From assembly GCA_020002185.1 (NCBI GenBank), contig JAHLWY010000252.1, forward strand, positions 1 to 64,000: DNA of 64,000 nt, written 5' to 3'. The DNA is from Paraescarpia echinospica (Eukaryota; Annelida; Polychaeta; Sabellida; Siboglinidae). A model generated the notes under the pieces. It was not told where the DNA came from, made no database searches, and saw nothing but the letters and a program-made list of their open reading frames with translations. Each line of letters begins with the position of its first letter. Position 1 is the stretch's first letter. Shown in pieces: positions 46,201-53,675 of this stretch. A program made the position numbers and the translations under genes.

Positions 46201-47609
46201 CCACCGGAATAGATCTTTCGCACACCTCCCGTACACCCGCGCTCGTGTCGTTCTAGTTCGAATACGCCACTCCATAGTGCATCGCCACACTTCCTACATC
46301 GATACGAATGACAGTACATGTTCACGTCTTGTATGTAGGAAAAGTGTGTCTCGTGAAGATTGATGTACATCGTTTCAGGATAGTGACACAAGGAACGGCG
46401 TACGAGTTCAGCAGTCGGCTTTCCCCCCTCTTCCGGTTCGACGAGCGTGTAGACGCACACATTGGTCTCAAAGGTGGTCTCGACGCGATAGAGATCGTCC
46501 ATCGTCACCCCGTCAAAGTTTTTCATTGCCACCCCGTCACGGTCGTACTTCGCGTAGAGCACCCGCACAGCGGGTTCCAGGTGGTATCGGTCGCATCCTC
46601 GATGCAGTGCCAGACATCGGAAGAGACACAGATTGTCGGTGTACTTTGTGTTGTTGTCGGAGTCTCTTTCCAATCCGATGACGGCTTTGATTCGTTTGAT
46701 GTACCTCGGCAGTTTGATGTCCACACATCCTATCGGATGATGTACGATGTGATTGACGAAGAAGGTAACATTCGTGACCACCTCACATACCCATTGACTG
46801 TCCGGACGCTGATTGATGACCCACTGCAGCACGTCTGTTTCTCGGATACGTTCCAGAAACGCATCAAAGTCTGCAGTGTTTGTGATCAGACACGGTTCGT
46901 CAAGGTAACGACCACAACAGTTACAGGACGAATGATAATACCTGTACCTGTTCGTGGTCTTGTTTCTTAACACAAACCCGTAACTAAGATTAATCTTAAA
47001 CGCATGCGTCTGTTCGCGGAACATGCGTTTCAGTGACGGTTCTAGGACGCTCGTGTCCGGTGTCGACACTCTGTAATTGTACCTGGATTGTACAGGTCCT
47101 CTAGCCGTGTGGGTTCGGATGGTCGACCAGTGATCTCGGACGACGTCTTGTAGTTCCCTCGATAGAGTATCGGCGAAGGGAAGTCGGGGTGGGGGTTGTA
47201 TCGGGTCGTCGTCGTCGTCGTTGTCGTCAGCAACACTAACACGGGGTCGCTCTCTGCGTCTCGCACGTTTGCATAGGGGTGGGTCGTTCGCTTCCATACA
47301 TACCGACTTCGCGACACTCACACGTGGTCGCTCTGTGCGTCTCGCTCGTTTGCGTAGGGGTGGGGCGTTCGCATCCATACATACCGACTTCATATGACGT
47401 AACAGGCTGTCACGTCTCGTGTACTCACGTGCACATCTCGCACAACGATGCAGTGTAGCGCTAGATGGCGCCACTCGTGACGGTGATTTACTGTAGGCAT
47501 GATCGTCGTGTGTTGTTGTTGATGATGAATGTGTTTGGTCTATATGACGTTGTATGTCGGCGTGTGTATCGAGCACGAGACCGCAGTGTCGACACGTGTG
47601 CTGTTTCAT
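43228..47609 (-). CDS. POLB: Polinton protein-primed DNA polymerase B, frameshifted near C-terminus
   Basis: The frame is open for 1392 codons from ATG 47609. The conserved C-terminal part then continues in another frame down to 43228. The break lies in a short A-run (T-run on the plus strand) at 43479-43481. N-terminus: two C2H2 fingers (CRHCGLVLDTHADIQRH and CARCAREYTRRDSLLRHM), then a tandemly duplicated basic segment (PPLRKRARR / PPLCKRARR). Exonuclease motifs: FDFES (about residue 503), GFNSGRYDLN (about 635) and YNNRDD (about 783). Polymerase motifs: DANALYLWSI (about 888), KLMGNSSYGK (about 1190) and DTDSAY (about 1286). It replicates the element using a protein primer. The stretch DNLCLFRCLALHRG recalls an OTU-type nucleophile motif. 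Confidence 0.95.
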
Positions 47610-47641
47610 CGTACCTACAACTGAAGGATGGGAGATCCTTG

Positions 47642-47675
47642 CACGTGTCTATATATCCTACACTGTGTGACGTCA
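47642..47675 (-). promoter_or_regulatory. Polymerase gene promoter: CACGTG, TATA, CRE
   Basis: Upstream of ATG 47609 on the minus strand are a CACGTG box (47642-47647), a TATATA box (47650-47656) and a perfect palindromic CRE, TGACGTCA (47668-47675). This order fits a host-type RNA polymerase II promoter responsive to bHLH and CREB/ATF-like factors (inferred from motifs only). Confidence 0.6.
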
Positions 47676-47863
47676 TAAGAGGTGTGACTTGTATGAGTGC
47701 GCGTGTATGTATTCACCGATCACAACGAGCTATGAAGGTAACAAGAACAACAGACACCAGAATCCTGGATTACATATCATCTTTATTCATAGAATTACAA
47801 TCAAAGCGAGTAATAAAGCGAGTATATGAAAGCTAAGCTAAGCACCTGCAGTAACAGACAAGC
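47676..47863. other. Polinton intergenic region
   Basis: Lies between the polymerase promoter and the acidic-protein gene. It contains a minus-strand AATAAA (within ATGAATAAAGATG, near 47778-47788) that could end transcripts of the gene at 47912-48457. Confidence 0.5.
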
Positions 47864-47905
47864 GGCGCCTATAACCCCAGCTATAGCGTAGGGGCGCATT
47901 TCCTC
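47864..47905 (-). promoter_or_regulatory. Repeated 40-bp intergenic motif, copy 2
   Basis: It shares GAGGAAATGCGCCCCTACG and TGGGGTTATAGGCGCC with copy 1 at 43165-43204 but has a different, slightly longer core. It starts seven bases after a stop codon. In both places it separates two minus-strand genes. Confidence 0.55.
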
Positions 47906-47911
47906 TTGTCG

Positions 47912-48457
47912 TCACTGCAGGCGCTTCTGGAGGCTATTGACTATGTATGCGACGTGTTCGTCGCGCACAACATTTCGTGCGATCTCCTCGCATATCGTGC
48001 GCACGGCCACGTCTAAGCTGCATCTTTGTGTTGCAAAGAGTGTCCCCGCTAGGGACTCAATATTAAGTTCGATGTGTCTGACGCTGTTGAATGGGGCCGA
48101 GTACGCCCACGGGATCGACGTGTCAGTTTTAGACCAAACAATATGGCCGTCGTACGCCAGGTCGAGCGTTGACGCGTCCCTTCGGAGAGTCTCGTAGTCC
48201 GATGCGCTCATGGTGACGTCATAATCGTCATCCGGTTCACATGACATGTCCAGTGATTCGGTGGAGGGTGCGGGCGACACGTCTTCGCATGTCAACTCCA
48301 GTGGTGAGATGTGGCGCTCGTGTAGCTGGGTGAGTAATGCCTGACGCAGTGGTATGGGGGTGCGGTGGCGGCGACGTTTTTGGGGAGCCCACTCTATCGG
48401 ATTCTGTTCATACGATTGACGAATCAGCTCCAGCCCGCTAGAGGGAGCATCGGTGGC
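47912..48457 (-). CDS. Polinton acidic accessory protein or second exon, function unknown
   Basis: The frame is open from 48457 to the TGA at 47912, about 181 codons, without an ATG in the first 70 codons. At 48458 there is a splice-acceptor-like sequence (TTGTGTTGTTAACAG|GCC). The upstream frame (48502-49314) has a donor-like GAT|GTAAAAA at 48501. Removing the 44 bp between them keeps the frame, so this is likely the C-terminal exon of that gene. Contents: basic stretch PQKRRRHRTPIPLRQ, an acidic segment (SCEPDDDYD) and a helical end (CEEIARNVVRDEHVAYIVNS). No known family is recognised. If unspliced, it would start at an internal ATG and be much shorter. Confidence 0.55.
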   Translation of the reverse strand, partial: ATDAPSSGLELIRQSYEQNPIEWAPQKRRRHRTPIPLRQALLTQLHERHISPLELTCEDVSPAPSTESLDMSCEPDDDYDVTMSASDYETLRRDASTLDLAYDGHIVWSKTDTSIPWAYSAPFNSVRHIELNIESLAGTLFATQRCSLDVAVRTICEEIARNVVRDEHVAYIVNSLQKRLQ

Positions 48458-48501
48458 CTGTTAACAACACAACAACAACAACATTAGCAGGGTGTTTTTA
48501 C

Positions 48502-49314
48502 ATCTATCATTGGAATACCACGTGTACGCAGGATGGCTTGTACACGTGATACGATGTCACGTGACCACTCCGGTGCGCTCGCCATAAACCTGTAATGCTG
48601 CACTGCATATCTCAAATTGTCGTGGATCAGGTCACTACGCACCAGGTAGATGACGTTTGACTCACCTTCGAACAGGCGCCACAGTTCGTTGCTTATAAAA
48701 CGAACGATTGCATCGAGTGCTACTGCACACAGCTCGGTGTACCAGATCTGTCTGTCGCCCTCCCCGTCGTCTTGTTCGTCCCAGGGCAGTGACTCCTTCG
48801 GTGTGAGTGGTTCGTCTTCCTTCGCATCAGACACGGTTATACCGCGGGCATGGAGACTCACTTTCACCCGTCCTATGACAATACGAGCAAACCAAGGTGC
48901 GCGCGCTACGCATACCAGCTCGGATACTACCATATCAAAGCTATTATATATACGTATGGGATCTACTTTGTACATGTCGTCGTGAACGTTCGCATAGTGA
49001 CGACTCAGTGATTCGGCCGCCTGGCGAGTGCAAGCAGCGGTTATAGTGGCCATAAATAGACCGTCATCTATCATTTGATCTGCACGCTTCTGAATGCCAT
49101 TCACCTTCTCTACAGCTTCCTGTAATTCACTACGTCTCCTATCCTCGTCATGGTCAATATCAGTGGCCCAATCAGTATCAATATCACCATCATTAGCAAT
49201 CTCCTCATCATCACTAGACCACGCACACGACCCCACATAGATGACACTTGCCTTATCATCATCATCATCATCATCAACATTATCATCGCTGTCTTCGAAC
49301 AGGCGACGTTTCAC
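48502..49314 (-). CDS. Polinton acidic accessory protein, function unknown
   Basis: The frame of about 271 codons (to the proposed donor) begins with a GTG. No ATG lies between an upstream stop and the Asp-rich run, so the true N-terminus may come from an upstream exon. A pyrimidine-rich acceptor-like sequence ending in CTAG lies near 49326. Contents: VDDDDDDDK-type acidic runs, SDDEEIANDGDIDTDWATDI, a helical LQEAVEKVNGIQKRADQMID segment, then two similar modules. The first has ARAPWFARIVIGRVKVSLHA + RGI and the second has ASAPEWSRDIVSRVQAILRT + RGI, which suggests an internal duplication. Family unknown. Confidence 0.6.
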
Positions 49315-49416
49315 CCCGCGTACGCTAGGTGTCGAGCAAGGAGGAGGAGTCTACAACACACGACAGAAGCAAGTGTCAAATACATCATTCATCGCTGGCA
49401 AGTGGCGCCATATCAT

Positions 49417-50034
49417 TCATTCGACACTGTCAGGTGCTGCCTCTTCCGACTGAAATATTATTTCCAGTACGTCATTGTCAGGTGCCGTCACCTCCAACTG
49501 GAATATTTCCAGTAAGTCACTGTCAGGTACCGCCTTGTCCGACTGGATTATTTCCAGTGCAATCAAGGTGTAGTTACGATAGCCCTCCTTTGTCTCCTTT
49601 CTAATTGTCACCCTAGCCCGTTTGCCACGTAGGACATTCAGTGCCTCGTAGCGTTCTTGGCCGGGTTTAAGCGTCATATAGTCGCTTGCTGTCATTCCCC
49701 CCACGGCCCCCTGAACTATACGATCAAATCCTGTGGCCCACGCTTCATTCCCCTTGTGATCGGCAAAAAGTATACCCATAGCATACTTGTAAACGGGGTC
49801 ACCCGACTGACGGCCGTGTACAGCAAATGTACTGACGCAATGGCGGTTCCCCTTCGTCATTTCAAGACGAAGGACTTTCCGATTACATATACGGCATGCC
49901 GGGTAGCATACATATTTATCTGTCAGAGCACATGTTACTAGTGTCAGTGGACGAACAAATGCGTACGTTCCGTCACTTACTTGTTCTAGTTCTGAGAGCA
50001 GCATTTCCTCAGATTTGATATTAGGCGTCGCCAT
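49417..50034 (-). CDS. Polinton RPA-like single-stranded DNA-binding protein
   Basis: The protein is about 205 aa from ATG 50034 (AACAAGATGGCG context). The longer open frame upstream crosses a TATA box and is probably not translated. The core resembles the C-terminal OB fold of RPA70. It has VCYPACRICNRKVLRLEMTK with a Cys pair, RHCVSTFAVHG where the second pair of the zinc ribbon should be (only one Cys left), AMGILFADHKGNEAWATGFD and VLRGKRARVTIRKETKEGYR. The C-terminus has three tandem repeats of about 16 residues of the form AVPDSDLLEI / TAPDNDVLEI / AAPDSVE. Replication or repair support for the polymerase is the likely role. Domain call is by pattern, not by search. Confidence 0.65.
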   Translation of the reverse strand: MATPNIKSEEMLLSELEQVSDGTYAFVRPLTLVTCALTDKYVCYPACRICNRKVLRLEMTKGNRHCVSTFAVHGRQSGDPVYKYAMGILFADHKGNEAWATGFDRIVQGAVGGMTASDYMTLKPGQERYEALNVLRGKRARVTIRKETKEGYRNYTLIALEIIQSDKAVPDSDLLEIFQLEVTAPDNDVLEIIFQSEEAAPDSVE

Positions 50035-50137
50035 CTTGTTGAGCAGTGAAGTCGAGAGCGGTAGAGCAGTGAAGTAGTCGAGAGCGGCAGCAGCGAGTCG
50101 GAGAGAGAATGTTTGTCCTGTTGGATTTACCCTGGGT

Positions 50138-50176
50138 TTATATACATAATCATTCCCTCCAGGCATCAATCACGTG
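50138..50176 (-). promoter_or_regulatory. Promoter of the RPA-like gene
   Basis: On the minus strand a TATATAAA box (about 50138-50147) lies about 105 bp before the ATG. A CACGTG box is at 50171-50176, and a TGATGTCA-like CRE (plus strand TGACATCACG, 50189-50198) is just beyond it. The layout matches the module repeated at 50957-51121. Confidence 0.55.
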
Positions 50177-50302
50177 TACCGTAGACAATGACATCACGCG
50201 CCCCTGGGTGTTCGCGTCTTATCAGGCGCGTGACTTTATCTCTCTCTCTCTCGTACTCTGTCACCGGGTGGCTGACTGTCTGTTTTTTGTGTAATGGCCG
50301 CC

Positions 50303-50776
50303 TTAGCACTGTCTAACGAAGTCTCTCACCTGCATAAGAATCACACCGAGTATATTCTTACCTGCTTCGTTACGCTTTGAACTCTTACCCCAATACCCTT
50401 CCGCACTGGGTACATTCTCAATAAGTCGTGCGTCACCTGTATCCAGCAAGCGTTGCCGTAGTTTAGAAGCGCGAAACTTCACGGCTACTATAGCGCGCAT
50501 CACGGCTCGACGTTGTGATAGCCATGTAGCAGTTCGATCCGGTGTCCACCGAATGTTTTTACTCCAGTATTTCGCCTGTATTCCACTGCGTGCAGTCTGA
50601 ATCTTTCTCGCTGTGTTCTCATCGTGAAAATGTCTGGCTTTTTTAAACTGATAGGCTGCTTCTGCACAAGAAAAGTCTTCGCCCCATATGTGTATATTAC
50701 ATGGATGGAAATTAGATAGGAAGTGTCCAGCACCCCTGAATTGTATATCCAAGCTCTTGACCGCCATATGTTTCAT
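50303..50776 (-). CDS. NADAR-domain (YbiA-like) protein
   Basis: The protein is 157 aa with ATG at 50776. The family signature is complete. It opens with FRGAGHFLSNFHPCNIHIWG, then CAEAAYQFKKARHFHD, VKFRASKLRQRLLDTGDARL, IENVPSAEGYWGKSSK and GKNILGVILMQVRDFVR. NADAR domains bind ADP-ribose-type ligands. Known members cleave N-glycosidic bonds, including reversal of ADP-ribosylation on guanine, or act on riboflavin precursors. The frame is intact with no sign of decay. It is not part of the usual Polinton set and sits in the accessory block, transcribed away from the spliced gene at 51228. A role in countering host ADP-ribosylation or NAD-based defence is only an inference. Confidence 0.9.
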   Translation of the reverse strand: MKHMAVKSLDIQFRGAGHFLSNFHPCNIHIWGEDFSCAEAAYQFKKARHFHDENTARKIQTARSGIQAKYWSKNIRWTPDRTATWLSQRRAVMRAIVAVKFRASKLRQRLLDTGDARLIENVPSAEGYWGKSSKRNEAGKNILGVILMQVRDFVRQC

Positions 50777-51227
50777 CGCTGACCACTCACAGAGTTCTTT
50801 TCTCCCGTCTGTATTGTTAGCGTTCTGATAAGACGCATTGTCCTAGTCGCACTTCGTACATCATGCGCTTATGCGCTTATCACAGGGTCCTATGACTGAT
50901 ATCGGTTTACTACAGTGAAATTTTCCATACCGTCACATCGCTGGCTACATACCCAGGCATCGGTCACGTGGCATCCCTAGATGATGATGTCATACGTCCC
51001 TGGGTCTTTAGCTTTTCGTACACCGGTATTTTTCCACGCTAGCATCGGTCACGTGACAACCCTAGATGATGATGTCATACGTCCCTGGGTCTTCAGCTTT
51101 GCATACACTGGTATTTTTCCATTGCTACAGTGTGTCTTACAAGTTGCCTTCCTATCTGCATGCATATGCTCTATCCTATATATACTAGCTCGTTTGTTAC
51201 ATTCTTCACATCATCTCATTCGCAACT
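50777..51227. other. Divergent promoter region of the accessory genes
   Basis: Lies between the minus-strand NADAR gene and the plus-strand spliced gene. It contains the duplicated module described separately and a TATA box for the plus-strand gene. Confidence 0.65.
50957..51184 (+). promoter_or_regulatory. Duplicated 85-bp module plus TATA box
   Basis: The unit GCATCGGTCACGTG ... GATGATGTCATACGTCCCTGG ... GGTATTTTTCCA occurs twice, 85 bp apart. CACGTG boxes are at 50965-50970 and 51050-51055, each followed 14 bp later by TGATGTCA. A TATATATA box at 51177-51184 lies 44 bp before the ATG at 51228. A diverged third copy of the module lies at 50164-50215 upstream of the RPA-like gene. Shared control of accessory genes is inferred. 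Confidence 0.65.
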
Positions 51228-52270
51228 ATGTCGTCGATACCTTGGATCCAACTGTGCGCTGACTGGCGTGATCTCGTAATGTAAGTACCTTTTATTATTA
51301 TTATTATTATTATTATCATTCTTTGTTTCATTCGATAGATATATACAACATACTATAATCATCACAATGTTCTTCACGTAAACTACCTGTGACGTCTCAC
51401 CTCTATTATTCCTTATGCTTACGATCGTTATGTGTCACGGTTATCTATATTACCTTTCAGATCTGGTTGTGTCACCGATGCTGCTGGCGGTATCACCGAT
51501 GCTACGGCTGGGTTATTATGGCGGGAACTCGAACTGTAAGTACTTTTATTCTTTGTTTCATTCGATATATATCCTATACATATCATACTATAATCATCAC
51601 AGTGTTCTTCACGTAAACTACCTTACCTGTGACGTCTCACCTCTATTATTCCTTATGCTTACGATCGTTATGTGTCACGGTTATCTATATTACCTTTCAG
51701 GTCTGCCTGTATCACCGATGGTGCTGCTACTACCTGGAGTCTGACAGGAAGTGTCAGTGACTCCAGTAGTATTGAGGATGATGAGGAGTGCACGTGAGTG
51801 TTCAATGATTATGAACAATATTTTACTACCTTATTTATGTTTTCTCTTACCCCGTTGTCGTTTCGACTAGGTATGCTGTGTTTGATTACCGATTACGTCA
51901 GCAGACGTCTCCATTACGTATTGTATCATAGTCCGTTGATCTAGCTTGCCCGTTTATCGTATGTCGATTCCCTATGCGGTGTCTGGTTACATCACTGGCT
52001 TATTCCACCCAGCTGTAGTTTGCATAATATAATTCATATATATATATATATATATATATATACAAACATTTCATATATGTTTTCAGAGAGGAAGAGCACC
52101 GCGATAATCATTCATTCTTATTCTGCCACGTGCTACGTGAGCTCCTGGAGACACGACCTCCCTTTGATGCAGACCCTGTTCCTTCCCTGGTGGAGGTCGA
52201 AGACTGGGATGCCGAGATCGAAGACTGGGATGCCGAGATCGAAGACTGGGATGCCGAGATCGATCGTTAA
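51228..52270 (+). CDS. Four-exon accessory gene of the Polinton, function unknown
   Basis: Exons are 51228-51280, 51461-51535, 51701-51793 and 52087-52270. All three introns start with GTAAGT or GTGAGT, end in TTTCAG and are phase 2. The exons add up to 405 nt with one open frame (134 aa) from ATG to TAA. The protein starts SSIPWIQLCADWRDL. Exons 2 and 3 carry related CVTDAAGG / CITDGAAT segments. Exon 4 is acidic and ends with three copies of EDWDAEI. Introns 1 and 2 are near-duplicates, so an exon-intron unit was duplicated. A TATA box precedes the ATG and AATAAA follows at 52292-52297, inside the right TIR. No family recognised. The exons are too short to be found as simple open frames. 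Confidence 0.8.
51300..51700. repeat. Tandem duplication of an intron-exon unit
   Basis: The segments ending at 51460 and 51700 share ATTCTTTGTTTCATTCGATA, TTCTTCACGTAAACTACC and about 75 identical bases up to the splice acceptor. The downstream exons share TCTG..TGT.TCACCGATG. The unit length is about 240 bp. Confidence 0.9.
52199..52261. repeat. 21-bp tandem repeat in exon 4
   Basis: Three identical copies of GAAGACTGGGATGCCGAGAT plus C. Each adds seven residues (EDWDAEI), so the frame is kept. Confidence 0.95.
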
Positions 52271-52277
52271 TTTAATT

Positions 52278-52732
52278 CTGTATCATTCGTTAATAAAATA
52301 CATGTATACTCGTATATACTCTTGTGTTTCGTTAGTTCTTTCACACACGCACATCCTCTCTCTCCTCTCATACACGTACATTCATGCACAACTAATACCT
52401 CTCTACACTCCTCGTTATCATTAACAACCTAATCAACTTTCAAACTGTGGTTGTTACTAGTTATTCCCTTAGTACTAATTCTTCATACATACATACATAC
52501 ATCACATGTTTTAAAGACCGAGTCGCTAGATATAGATAGTACTACGGCCGCTTAGCGCTAGATGGCACTACGGATGCTTAGGTACACTTCTTTCCACTAG
52601 GAGGCGCAGGTCACGTGACTGCTCACTTTGCTCAGGAGGAGGCTCACTTTGCTCAGGGGGGAGGCTTTCGAAACCTCCCTAATATCGCTTAAACACCGCA
52701 GAATACACATCCAAAAACGCGAGCATACTACT
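52278..52732 (-). repeat. Polinton right terminal inverted repeat
   Basis: This is the inverted match of 35871-36273, about 455 bp because of extra short repeats (a duplicated CTCACTTTGCTCAGGAGG unit near the end, an extra CTCTCTC stretch and a CATACATA expansion). It contains AATAAA at 52292-52297, placed just after the stop of the spliced gene. The left TIR carries the equivalent signal, so each arm ends the transcripts running into it. Confidence 0.92.
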
Positions 52733-52738
52733 GTCGTT
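52733..52738. repeat. Polinton target site duplication, right
   Basis: GTCGTT, identical to 35865-35870. Confidence 0.95.
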
Positions 52739-52875
52739 TAAGACGACGCTGATGATACACCTTTTTTAAATCGCTGTCACTACCTAAATGATTGACATAT
52801 AATTGTGAACTTTTTTGTAAAGCGCTTTGAACAGAACTAAGGACTGGATACAGCGCTGTATAAGACTTTATTATT
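52733..52875 (+). mobile_element. L2-like LINE, third segment (3' UTR)
   Basis: Continues the element interrupted by the Polinton. It ends with AAAGCGCTTTGAACAGAACT, CAGCGCTGTATAAGAC and an ATT-repeat tail, the usual end of L2/CR1-group LINEs. The following bases resume the older RTE-type LINE. Confidence 0.88.
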
Positions 52876-53590
52876 ATTGTACAATTCTTCCACTTGTTCA
52901 TCATCATAATCTGATGTTGGGGCATAGATTTGTACCACCGTGATGTTAAAAGGTGTTGCTCTAAGGCGGATGGTTATGAGCCTGCTGGATGTTGGGTGGC
53001 ACAATAGTACCGAGTTCTTTATGTTTTTGTTGACAAGGAATCCTACCCCCTTTACATGTTTGTAATTTTCTCCACTGTAGTAGAATGTATTTCCTTCATC
53101 TGTTTGTACTTCACCACAGCTCTTCCACCTGGTCTCACATAGTCCAAGGAGGTGCCATGTATATATGTCCACCTCATGTGCAAGTTCTTTAATTTTTCCT
53201 GTTTGGTTAAGTGTTCATACATTTTATAGGGCAATAGTGATGTAGTCCCTACCACGGATCTTTTTGGATGAGGGTCCATCAGTAGCATATTTGTCACGTT
53301 CGTCCTAATGGAAGACGGGTGGCGCGGTCATTAGTAACCCGGGATGCGATCGATCCGGTATCGACTTTGGTGCTTTGTTTATCATGTAGTGTGTCTGGGG
53401 CATATTTTCTAACCCGGTGGAGCCCATCCTTCTCCAGGCGGCTATTTGACTCATAGCTGGAAAATGATTTGTGGGGGTCGGGACATGTCCACACACTGGT
53501 GGGCCCCGCACCCTGTACATATCGGGCTCATGCTACTCCGCCAAGGTTTTTCGTGGCTGGACCTTATAAGACCATAACATTGCAACCACA
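52876..53590 (-). mobile_element. RTE-type LINE, 5' part with endonuclease
   Basis: The minus-strand frame 53172-52837 gives LLGLCETRWKSCGEVQTDEG, GVGFLVNKNIKNSVLL, SSRLITIRLRATPFNITVVQ and IYAPTSDYDDEQVEELYN, an apurinic-type endonuclease. It joins the segment ending at 28388. The 5' region continues to about 53590, where a CA microsatellite starts. Confidence 0.85.
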
Positions 53591-53592
53591 AT

Positions 53593-53673
<81 letters not shown>

Positions 53674-53675
53674 CA
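53591..53675. repeat. AC/AT microsatellite
   Basis: About 30 AC units followed by about 10 AT units. Confidence 0.97.

Larger units (their letters stand above)
35871..52732. mobile_element. Complete Polinton/Maverick element
   Basis: The length is 16,862 bp, within the family range. It has 5' AG and 3' CT ends, 6-bp target duplications and long terminal inverted repeats. The minus strand carries, from left to right, protease, major capsid protein, pX-like protein, minor capsid protein, a membrane protein, integrase, two conserved small proteins, packaging ATPase and protein-primed polymerase B. Accessory genes occupy 47.9-52.3 kb. Polintons replicate with their own polymerase, integrate with a retroviral-type integrase and encode capsid proteins, so they may form virus particles. 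GC content (about 50%) is clearly above the AT-rich host introns. Some genes show damage, so the copy is probably not fully active. Confidence 0.97.

Noticed and set aside
46308..46970. Plus-strand frame of 220 codons
   Set aside because: Antisense of the polymerase N-terminal half.
49980..50169. Extended N-terminus of the RPA-like protein
   Set aside because: It crosses a TATA box and lacks family similarity. The ATG at 50034 has a better context.
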